Shown here in pieces: positions 1 through 6,146 of a stretch of 44,067 nt of DNA (position 1 is its first letter; each line of letters opens with the position of its first letter). Made by a program: the position numbers and the translations under genes. The DNA is from Candidatus Epulonipiscioides saccharophilum. Lineage in GTDB: Bacteria; Bacillota; Clostridia; Lachnospirales; Cellulosilyticaceae. The notes beneath the pieces are model-generated. The model did not search any database. It was given only the letters and a program-made list of their open reading frames with translations, and was not told where the DNA came from. The stretch lies in assembly GCA_002007295.1 (NCBI GenBank), contig LNZM01000018.1:1-44067 (forward strand). The letters run 5' to 3'.

Positions 1-121
1 AACTTTAAAATTAATTATTAACAATAAATATCGTTGGAACGCCGTATGAGGTGAAAGTCTCACGTACGGTGCGGAGCAGGGGAAAAGGTGGAGATGATAT
101 CAAATCCTTACCTATTGCTAT
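1..121 (+). mobile_element. 3' end of a group II intron (domains V and VI), inserted in ktrA
   Basis: Positions 39-72 fold as a 34-nt domain V hairpin: the CCGTATGAGG side pairs with TCTCACGTACGG around a GAAA-type turn. The catalytic triad position reads CGC, as in some bacterial classes such as IIC, rather than the commoner AGC. Downstream, AGCA (74-77), AGGT (86-89) and GGA (90-92) can pair with TGCT, ACCT and TCC before about 120. This gives a domain VI with a candidate branch-point A at 114, 7-8 nt before a 3' splice site near 121. The rest of the intron, and any reverse transcriptase, lies left of the window. It has the same orientation as ktrA, so splicing could restore the message. 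The exact splice site is inferred. Confidence 0.85.
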
Positions 122-567
122 TAGCTATCGGAAATGATATTCAATCTAGTATTATGACCACTTTAATTTTAAAAGAAGTAGGTATCAACTACGTTATGGC
201 TAAAGCAACTAGCGATATCCACAAAAGAGTATTACAAAAAATTGGTGCAGACAAAATTATTCAGCCGGAATTAGACATGGGTAAGCGTGTTGCGGCAGCA
301 TTAATTTCCGGTGGCATTATCGAGCATATACAATTATCCAATGACTATAGTATAGTAGAAATTCCAGTACTAGACGAATGGATAAATAACAGTATAATAG
401 ATACTAACCTAAGAAATCGATATGGTATAAACGTCATAGCTATTGAGGGATCAGGTCGCCTTGACATTTCACCACGTCCAGATTATATTTTTAAGAAAGA
501 TGACACATTAGTTGTTGTTGGAGCAAACGAAAGGATTAAAGCGTTGAATAAAAAAAATGGAAGATAA
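122..567 (+). CDS. ktrA: KtrA/TrkA-type potassium uptake regulator, 3' exon (5' part lost to intron)
   Basis: This is a cytoplasmic RCK protein that gates KtrB-type K+ channels in response to nucleotides. The visible part starts in the RCK_N Rossmann domain: AIGNDIQSS aligns with the AIGANIQAS segment of Bacillus KtrA, and KIGADKIIQPELDMG is the family motif. It continues through a complete RCK_C domain (YSIVEIPVLDEW to DTLVVVGANE). About 70 N-terminal residues, including the GxGxxG nucleotide loop, are absent because the reading frame runs back into group II intron domain VI. A GTG at 88 could start translation but lies inside the intron, so I do not use it. The 3' end overlaps the methylase gene by 11 bases, indicating translational coupling. 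The family is clear; whether the gene works depends on splicing. Confidence 0.85.
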
Positions 568-1339
568 AAATATCACAAGCATTTCTAACCCTATTATTAA
601 AAATATCCGAGCCCTTCAATCTAAAAAAAGCATTCGTCAACAGGAGTCTCTATTTATAGTAGAAGGTACCCGGGCCGTAAATGATTTGTCCGATTCAGCA
701 GAAATATCGTATTTTATAGCCACAAAAGATGTAGATAGATCTAACTTCAATAAAAAAATTCAGTGGATTACTGTTTCGGATAACGTATATACCCATATAA
801 GTGATACTAAAACACCGCAAGGCCTAATGGCAGTAGTAAAGCAAAAAAGTAAGTCATTAAATGATTTTGAGATAAAAGAAAGAGGCACATATTTAATTTT
901 AGAAGATATAAGTGATCCGGGTAACCTAGGAACCATTATTCGAACTGCTTATGGACTATTTGTGGATGCAATATTTTTAACTAACGACTGTTCGGATTTA
1001 TATTCACCCAAAGTCGTTAGATCTACAATGGGATCTATATTAAATATAGACATCATAAGAAATCATGATATTGCCAGTTATATAAACTTTTTTAAGGATA
1101 ATAAAGTAAAACTTTATACAACAGATTTAGACCAATCCAGCAATCTATATGATACTAACTTTGATCAGGCGGTAGCTATAATAGTGGGTAATGAAGCAAA
1201 GGGAATTAGCGAGTATGCCAGAAAGCATGCCGATGAAGCAATAAAAATTCCAATGAGAAATGGCCTCGATTCTTTAAACGTAGCTATGGCTACTGGAATA
1301 GTTTTGTATGAAGTTGCTAAGCAAAAAAATAATATTTAA
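557..1339 (+). CDS. SpoU/TrmH-family RNA 2'-O-methyltransferase
   Basis: An SPOUT methylase of 260 residues that transfers methyl from AdoMet to a ribose 2'-OH of rRNA or tRNA. The N-terminal substrate-binding domain begins SNPIIKNIRAL and contains FIVEGTRAV (33-41). The knotted AdoMet domain has all three SpoU motifs: DPGNLGTIIRTA (120-131, with Asn123 and Arg129), GNEAKGIS (211-218) and IPM...SLNVAMA (231-245). The length is normal for the TsnR/RlmB-like group, but the exact target nucleotide cannot be read from sequence. The start ATG lies within the end of ktrA; this ktrA-methylase pairing is known in other Clostridia. The last 24 bases recur twice downstream as part of a decayed tandem duplication. 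Confidence 0.9.
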   Translation: MEDKNITSISNPIIKNIRALQSKKSIRQQESLFIVEGTRAVNDLSDSAEISYFIATKDVDRSNFNKKIQWITVSDNVYTHISDTKTPQGLMAVVKQKSKSLNDFEIKERGTYLILEDISDPGNLGTIIRTAYGLFVDAIFLTNDCSDLYSPKVVRSTMGSILNIDIIRNHDIASYINFFKDNKVKLYTTDLDQSSNLYDTNFDQAVAIIVGNEAKGISEYARKHADEAIKIPMRNGLDSLNVAMATGIVLYEVAKQKNNI

Positions 1340-1527
1340 CAAAGATAAACCAATGAAAGCCATGGAGTAGCAATTTTTCAAATTAGTCAGCTAAGCAAAT
1401 TTAGAGGTATAACCCAATAAAGGCCCTGGAGCAGCAACTTTTAAAATTAGCTGGCTAAGCAAAAAAATAATATTTAGAAGGATAACTAATGAAAGCCATA
1501 GAACAGCAATTTTTAAAATTAGTGGAA
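1316..1527 (+). repeat. Three imperfect copies of the methylase-dehydrogenase gene junction
   Basis: Copies begin at 1316, 1390 and 1454 with GCTAAGCAAA. Each runs from the last codons of the methylase into the first codons of the dehydrogenase. Copy 1 keeps ATGAAAGCCATGGAG but then meets a TAG; copy 2 has ATG changed to ATA. Only copy 3 opens the real dehydrogenase frame, so the 149-base gap is duplicated coding sequence. Confidence 0.85.
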
Positions 1528-2616
1528 GAACAATTAGAGCGAGTTGAACGTATAAAAGCTAACAGTGAAGTGACAGATTATTCTATAAAAGAACAAATTA
1601 TTATCGGTTACTGTGCTGGAGACGGAATCGGCCCAATAATAATGAATGTAACGATTAATATACTAAATAAATTATTAGTAAATGAAATTCAATCCGGAAA
1701 GATCGTATTAAAAGAAATAGACGGTTTAACAATAGAAAATCGACTTGCAAAAAACATATCTATTCCAGAAAATGTTTTAGCCGAGATAAAATCATGCGAT
1801 GTGCTACTAAAAGGGCCAACAACAACACCAAGTGGCGGAAGCGAAAAAAATATAGAAAGTGCCAATGTTGCCTTACGGCGTGAATTAGATCTATACGCCA
1901 ATGTTCGGCCGATAGCATTATCATTAGAAGGAATCGACTGGATGTTTTTTCGAGAAAATACTGAGGGCGCATATATTTTGGGTAGCCAAGGTATCGATAT
2001 TTCTAACGATCTATCCTTAGATTTTAGGGTAATAACAACACCCGGAACTAAAAGAATAGCACAAGCGGCGTTTAAGTATGCAAAAGAAAACAGCAAAAAA
2101 CGTGTTAGCATTGTTACTAAATCAAACATTCTAAAGAAAACGGATGGTAGATTTTTGGCCACTTGCTTAGATGTTGCTAAAGATTATCCAGATATTAAAG
2201 TGGACGAATATTTTATCGATATCATGACAGCAAAACTTCTAGACGAATCCGAAAGGTCAAAATTCGAAGTATTTATCTTGCCAAATTTATACGGTGACAT
2301 AATAACAGATGAAGCAGCCCAAATCCAAGGTGGAATCGGCACAGCTGGTAGCGCAAATATCGGCGATAAATATGCTATGTTCGAAGCGGTTCATGGATCC
2401 GCACCAAGGTTGTTAGAATTAGGACTGGGAGAATACGCTAATCCGTCCAGCTTAATAAAAGCTTCAGAAATCATGCTAAGACACATCGGCTTAGTAGAGC
2501 ATGCTAACAAATTAAGCCACATTTTAGAAAATGCTAACGAAAAAATTAAGGTTACAGGTAGCAAAGAAAATTCAAAATGTTCAGACATTGAAAAATATAT
2601 TTTAAATAAATTATAG
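1489..2616 (+). CDS. Isocitrate/isopropylmalate dehydrogenase family protein
   Basis: A 375-residue NAD(P)-dependent beta-decarboxylating dehydrogenase, cytoplasmic, probably converting isocitrate to 2-oxoglutarate. GDGIGP (44-49) is the N-terminal cofactor motif. NVALRRELDLYANVRP (126-141) supplies the substrate-binding arginines and is closer to NAD-isocitrate dehydrogenases than to LeuB. NTEGAY (157-162), the catalytic Lys in RVSIVTKSN, DEAAQIQGGIGTAGSANIG and FEAVHGSAP complete the family signature. An unusual 35-residue charged N-terminal extension precedes the fold. The ATG follows AGAAGGAT. Duplicated copies of the first codons lie upstream at 1350 and 1420. No leu genes are adjacent, which favours the TCA-type role, but isopropylmalate or a related 2-hydroxyacid is possible. 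Confidence 0.85.
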   Translation: MKAIEQQFLKLVEEQLERVERIKANSEVTDYSIKEQIIIGYCAGDGIGPIIMNVTINILNKLLVNEIQSGKIVLKEIDGLTIENRLAKNISIPENVLAEIKSCDVLLKGPTTTPSGGSEKNIESANVALRRELDLYANVRPIALSLEGIDWMFFRENTEGAYILGSQGIDISNDLSLDFRVITTPGTKRIAQAAFKYAKENSKKRVSIVTKSNILKKTDGRFLATCLDVAKDYPDIKVDEYFIDIMTAKLLDESERSKFEVFILPNLYGDIITDEAAQIQGGIGTAGSANIGDKYAMFEAVHGSAPRLLELGLGEYANPSSLIKASEIMLRHIGLVEHANKLSHILENANEKIKVTGSKENSKCSDIEKYILNKL

Positions 2617-2637
2617 CATTTGCAACGCAAATAGAGG

Positions 2638-2717
2638 GTGGTTTAAAACATCAAACTTCTTCATAAAGTCAAAAGACTTTCACAAATTCCACTCCTTTAG
2701 GAGCAAGAAGTTCAAAT
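2638..2717 (+). mobile_element. IS200/IS605-type right end, copy A (no transposase)
   Basis: An 80-base block shared with 9778-9857: a GGTGG stem remnant, the hairpin AAGTCaaaaGACTT, and a terminal hairpin CTCCTTTAGGAG inside ATTCCAC...AGAAGTTCAA. The TTTAG loop and a TTCAA end are typical of IS200/IS605 right ends, which also form the 3' end of tnpB-associated omega RNAs. No tnpB codons precede it. It lies between the dehydrogenase stop and the phosphofructokinase promoter. Confidence 0.6.
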
Positions 2718-2777
2718 AGCTTCGCTGACAGATCTCCTAGAAAGAGAGCCTAGTTAGAAAGTCTAGGGAGTCAGAGC

Positions 2778-2806
2778 TTGACTTATATATTGATTTTTGT
2801 TATTAT
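2778..2806 (+). promoter_or_regulatory. Sigma-A promoter for phosphofructokinase
   Basis: TTGACT (2778-2783), a 17-base spacer, then TATTAT (2801-2806) with an extended TG one base upstream of the -10. An imperfect inverted repeat CTCCTAGA/TCTAGGGAG (2735-2770) lies just upstream. Confidence 0.65.
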
Positions 2807-2849
2807 TTAAACATAGAAAGTTCTATTAAAAAATAGGGAGGTTTTGATT

Positions 2850-4028
2850 TTGGCAAATCTATTAATAGCACATGGTGGCGGGCCGACATCAGTAATTAAT
2901 GCATCATTATACGGGGTGATAACAGAGGCAAAAAAATATCCTGAAATAGAAAAAGTTTACGGTGCAGTGGGCGGTAGCAGCGGAATGTTAACTGAAAACT
3001 TCATAGATTTAAAAGAAATATCAGATGAAGAAATCTTAAAATTATTAAAAACTCCGGCCTCAGCGTTAGGTACATCCCGATTTCCACTATATGAAAAAGA
3101 ATATGAAAGAATACTAGAAGTATTTGAAAAATATAATATAAAATGGCTACTCTTCAATGGTGGAAATGGTTCGATGGATACCTGTGGAAAAATCTACGAA
3201 ATTGCAAAAGACAAGGGAATCGGAGTTGTTGGTATTCCAAAAACAATAGATAACGATATTTTTACAACAGATCACGCACCAGGATACGGAAGTGCAGCGA
3301 GATTTATAGCGCAAACCGTGAAAGAAATAGGAGAAGACGTAAAATCGTTACCAATACATGTGAGCGTCGTCGAAGCTATGGGTCGAAACGCCGGATGGAT
3401 TACGGCAGCGTCAGCGTTGGCTAGAAAAAAAGAAGGCGACGCACCTCATCTAATTTATTTGCCAGAACGACCATTTAATGAAGAAGAATTTTTAGAGGAC
3501 GTACAAAAACTTCATGAAAAATATGGTGGCGTTGTTGTGGCTGTAAGCGAAGGTTTAAAAAATGATAAAGGAGAGCCTGTTGCGCCACCTATATTTAGAA
3601 CAGAACGAGCTATTTACACAGGAGATGTCGGAACTCATTTAGCTACTTTGGTTGTAAAAAATCTTGGAATAAAAGCTAGAAGCGAAAAGCCGGGTATAGC
3701 TGGGCGAGCATCTATTATGAATCAGTCACCTGTCGACGTAAACGAAGCGGTCGAGGCTGGAAAAGTAGCCTTACAATCTGTGTTAGAAGGTAAAACAGGT
3801 GTTATGGTCGGTGTGAAAAGAATTTCTACGGATCCATATCAGTGTGAAACAATTTTAATACCTATTAAAGAAGTAATGATGGGCGAAAAAATTATGCCCG
3901 ACGAATTTATTAATGAACGAGGAAACGATGTTACGGACGAATTTGTTAAATGGGCCAGACCATTAATCGGTGGTGAACTAACTGATTTCGCAGATTTTAA
4001 TTTAGGAGTTAGAAAAGAAAAAATATAA
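2850..4028 (+). CDS. pfp: 6-phosphofructokinase, probably pyrophosphate-dependent
   Basis: A glycolytic enzyme phosphorylating fructose-6-phosphate to fructose-1,6-bisphosphate. Visible are the N-terminal phosphate loop AHGGGPTSVINAS, GGNGSMDT (104-111), PKTIDND (130-136), with a Lys typical of PPi-using enzymes where ATP enzymes have Gly, and the substrate motif EAMGRNAGW. The 392-residue length fits bacterial PFKs. The metal-binding position usually Asp in GGDxS is Asn here and the next residue is Gly rather than Asp, so phosphoryl-donor choice is less certain than the Lys suggests. I choose the TTG at 2850, 8 bases after GGGAGG; a TTG at 2844 is too close to it. Transcription probably starts near 2813 and ends at the bidirectional terminator at 4042-4083. 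Confidence 0.88.
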   Translation: MANLLIAHGGGPTSVINASLYGVITEAKKYPEIEKVYGAVGGSSGMLTENFIDLKEISDEEILKLLKTPASALGTSRFPLYEKEYERILEVFEKYNIKWLLFNGGNGSMDTCGKIYEIAKDKGIGVVGIPKTIDNDIFTTDHAPGYGSAARFIAQTVKEIGEDVKSLPIHVSVVEAMGRNAGWITAASALARKKEGDAPHLIYLPERPFNEEEFLEDVQKLHEKYGGVVVAVSEGLKNDKGEPVAPPIFRTERAIYTGDVGTHLATLVVKNLGIKARSEKPGIAGRASIMNQSPVDVNEAVEAGKVALQSVLEGKTGVMVGVKRISTDPYQCETILIPIKEVMMGEKIMPDEFINERGNDVTDEFVKWARPLIGGELTDFADFNLGVRKEKI

Positions 4029-4041
4029 TTTAATACAACGC

Positions 4042-4083
4042 AAAAAGGCGACCGAATTATTTTTAGTATCGGCCGCTTTTTTA
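4042..4083. terminator. Bidirectional rho-independent terminator
   Basis: The stem GCGACCGA (4048-4055) pairs with TCGGCCGC (4069-4076) with one mismatch. An A-run on the left and a T-run on the right serve the convergent pfp and iadA genes. Confidence 0.85.
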
Positions 4084-4097
4084 TTTTTATCGTAACC

Positions 4098-5255
4098 TTA
4101 TTCTTCAAAAGTTCCTTTGGCTAACAATACTTTATCTTTTAACATAAATTTGCCTTTAGCCATTAAGCTGTCTATATCATATTTGGAATCTAAAAATAAT
4201 AAATCCGCATCGCTTCCGACAGCTATGCAACCTTTCTTTGGCCACAATCCATTTGCTTTAGCTGGGTTTTTAGTACATAGAGCAAATACATCAGCTGCAC
4301 AAATATTTTCTTCTAAAATAGCTTTTTTTACTACTTCATGCAACGTCGTCATTTTAGCCGATGTTAGCCCGATAACTTTTCCATTCTTATCATATTTTGT
4401 TTGGCTACCATTGCCGTCTGAACTCATCGTTATTTGAGAAATTGGTACATCATTTTCTACGCAGAGTCTTATTGATTTGGTCGCAGGTAAATCTTCTGTA
4501 CCCATGCATGAGGTTATATCAATAAATCCTCCCCTTTTTGCAAACTCCATACCTTCTATCAGCAACACTTTATTTCTGTTAATATGAGTCGGGATAATAT
4601 GGCACGCCGGAACTTCTGTCGATTCTATCATATCAAATAAGGGCGAAATACCCTCTTTTCCATTGCCAACATGAAACTGAACAACGCCAGATTTGCCGGA
4701 TAGCATTCCACCGATTCTAGCTTGAGTTAACACTTTCTTCAGTTCATTTATTGTTGGCTGAGAAGAACGATGATCCGATATAGCAATTTCACCAACGCCA
4801 ATTATTTTATCGATTAAAATTATATCTCGCCGTACATCTTCGAACAGAGTAATTACGGGTACCTCGTATGCCCCAGTCAACATATAGGTTGATATTCCCT
4901 CTTCATCTAATCCTCTTACTTTGGCTAACAAACTTTCCAAATGACGAGTTGTAGCATCGGTTCCTAATACGCCAATGACCGTCGTTATTCCAGCTTTTAT
5001 TATTTCGGATAATACTACTTCTGGCGTTCGGCTTTTAAATCCGTCCTCTCCTCCACCGCCTATTACATGGACATGCTGATCTACATAACCAGGTAAAACG
5101 ATCTTGCCTGCTGCATCTATAATTTCTACTTGAAATGCATTGGAACTAACTTTTATATCTTGCGAAATAGCTATTATTTTATCTCCTTCAATTAATATAT
5201 CCATTACTCCACAAGCCGTAGGAGAATATAGAGTAGCATTCTTAATTAATATCAT
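4098..5255 (-). CDS. iadA: Isoaspartyl dipeptidase (beta-aspartyl peptidase)
   Basis: An amidohydrolase-superfamily enzyme that cleaves beta-aspartyl dipeptides arising from damaged proteins. Features of the 385-residue protein: the metal motif QHVHV (His61, His63), GEIAISDHRSSQPT with a Glu (156) where E. coli IadA has the carbamylated bridging lysine, QFHVGNG (His195), PTHINRN (His224) and SSDGNGSQ (catalytic Asp280). The C-terminal GSDADLLFL is the usual beta-sandwich return. The start is the ATG at 5253-5255, 7 bases after AAAGGTGG; a GTG codon immediately upstream is less likely. It ends into the shared terminator with pfp. Identity is strong; the Glu substitution is seen, its effect on metal bridging is inferred. 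Confidence 0.92.
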   Translation of the reverse strand: MILIKNATLYSPTACGVMDILIEGDKIIAISQDIKVSSNAFQVEIIDAAGKIVLPGYVDQHVHVIGGGGEDGFKSRTPEVVLSEIIKAGITTVIGVLGTDATTRHLESLLAKVRGLDEEGISTYMLTGAYEVPVITLFEDVRRDIILIDKIIGVGEIAISDHRSSQPTINELKKVLTQARIGGMLSGKSGVVQFHVGNGKEGISPLFDMIESTEVPACHIIPTHINRNKVLLIEGMEFAKRGGFIDITSCMGTEDLPATKSIRLCVENDVPISQITMSSDGNGSQTKYDKNGKVIGLTSAKMTTLHEVVKKAILEENICAADVFALCTKNPAKANGLWPKKGCIAVGSDADLLFLDSKYDIDSLMAKGKFMLKDKVLLAKGTFEE

Positions 5256-5310
5256 CACTTTACCACCTTTCGGGTCCTATACATATATAAACATTGATCA
5301 ATCACTTGTT

Positions 5311-5511
5311 TTATATTATTTCTTTAACAAAATTACTTCGGTTTCTAGTATGCGAATTTCTCTAGAGTTATTTCTTTAGCAAAATTACTTCAGTTTTTAG
5401 TATACGAATTTCTCTAGAGTTATTTCCTTAGCAAAATTACTTCAGTTTCTAGTATGCGAATTTCTCAGGATTTATTTCTTTATCAAAATTACTTCAGTTT
5501 CTGGTATGTCA
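5311..5511 (-). repeat. Four 52-bp copies of a gene tail
   Basis: AAAATTACTTC recurs at 5329, 5381, 5433 and 5485, an exact 52-base period. Read on the minus strand, the copy nearest the remnant gene is its true C-terminus (ETEVILIKK, stop at 5472-5474); the other three are decayed duplicates downstream of that stop. Confidence 0.85.
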
Positions 5512-5690
5512 TCTAGTCTAAATAGTAATTTACCTCTTTTATAAACGGCCACATTTATTATCGCAGTCTCTTCTAGCTCAAACGGACCGTTATAAACAAT
5601 TGCGTTGAAATCGGCCTTATTTCCATTTGTTGTATAATAAATTTCTAGGTTACCTCGCGAAATATAATCTAATTCATCTCCTGGTTTATA
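5472..5690 (-). pseudogene. Remnant C-terminus of a protein with a chitobiase-type beta-sandwich
   Basis: About 72 codons stay open on the minus strand, from a stop just upstream of 5690 to TAA at 5472-5474, with no start codon. The peptide contains GNLEIYYTTNG and INVAVYKRGK. This spacing (IYYTTNG, then a strand, then VAVYKRG) resembles the small CHB_HEX_C_1/FN3-like domain often found at the end of extracellular carbohydrate enzymes. The rest of the gene is gone. Family assignment is tentative; that it is a 3' remnant followed by repeated copies of its own tail is directly visible. Confidence 0.5.
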
Positions 5691-5938
5691 TTATTAACAT
5701 AATGTATAACTTCTAACCGAAAAACTAAGTAGAATTGTGCTTTATTTATTTGTATTTCCAATGTTAACAATAATTACCAGTACACAATTTACAACTTTGC
5801 TGATCAAAACCATATAAAGTAATGCGTATTTCATTATGCTATGCATTGTTATCTATAAAAAAATTCAGATTTTGATGTTTGAAACTGAAAAAATGTGGCT
5901 ATACTTTTTAAAGTTAGTAAAATTAAGGAGATGAAATA
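5691..5938. other. AT-rich non-coding stretch before a tnpB fragment
   Basis: No frame of interest and no convincing terminator. It would be expected to contain the left end of the IS200/IS605 element whose tnpB fragment follows, but I could not identify that end. AAGGAG at 5925-5930 is the old tnpB ribosome binding site. Confidence 0.4.
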
Positions 5939-6066
5939 ATATATCTAACAGTAAAGCAACAGGTTAAGCAATTATCCAAGGAGGATTATTTGAGAATAAG
6001 AAAACTTTCTCATATAGCTAAAAATTTGGCCAACAAATTCCACTTCTTCAGGAGTGGGAAGTTCAA
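5939..6066 (+). pseudogene. tnpB: TnpB N-terminal fragment fused to IS200/IS605 right end (copy C)
   Basis: Codons from 5939 read YLTVKQQVKQLSKEDY... then IRKLSHIAKNLANK, the standard N-terminus of IS605 OrfB/TnpB in Clostridia. The start codon has decayed from ATG to ATA, 8 bases after AAGGAG. After about 33 codons the frame jumps straight into the right-end hairpin (CACTTCTTCAGGAGTG inside ATTCCAC...AAGTTCAA, ending at 6066). The whole catalytic part of tnpB and most of the omega RNA scaffold have therefore been deleted. The element cannot encode a nuclease. It shares the terminal 34 bases with copies at 2638-2717 and 9778-9857. Confidence 0.8.
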
Positions 6067-6131
6067 ATCTAAAAAAAGAGCCAGGATACTTGTTCCTGTA
6101 CTTAAATCCAAGGACACATGTTAATCAAGAG
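6067..6131 (+). pseudogene. Copied fragment of the downstream helicase gene
   Basis: Bases 6067-6131 match 7387-7451 inside the helicase gene, just after its Walker A codons. The first 25 bases are identical and later bases differ at several positions. The fragment begins exactly where the IS right end stops (TTCAA at 6062-6066). It is read in the same frame as the helicase start region, producing a spurious N-terminal extension if an upstream GTG is used. Confidence 0.85.
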
Positions 6132-6146
6132 AGGGGGCAGTTAAGA

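Noticed and set aside
88-121. Independent GTG start for ktrA at 88
   Set aside because: It lies in intron domain VI and omits the nucleotide-binding half of the RCK domain.
1689-2162. Long open frame antisense to the dehydrogenase
   Set aside because: Codon pattern is the shadow of the sense gene; no ribosome binding site, no family features. Similar antisense frames across the window were dropped for the same reason.
6054-6146. N-terminal extension of the helicase from 6054
   Set aside because: These codons derive from the IS right end and a copied internal fragment of the same gene. The ATG at 6147 has its own GAGAGGGGG ribosome binding site.
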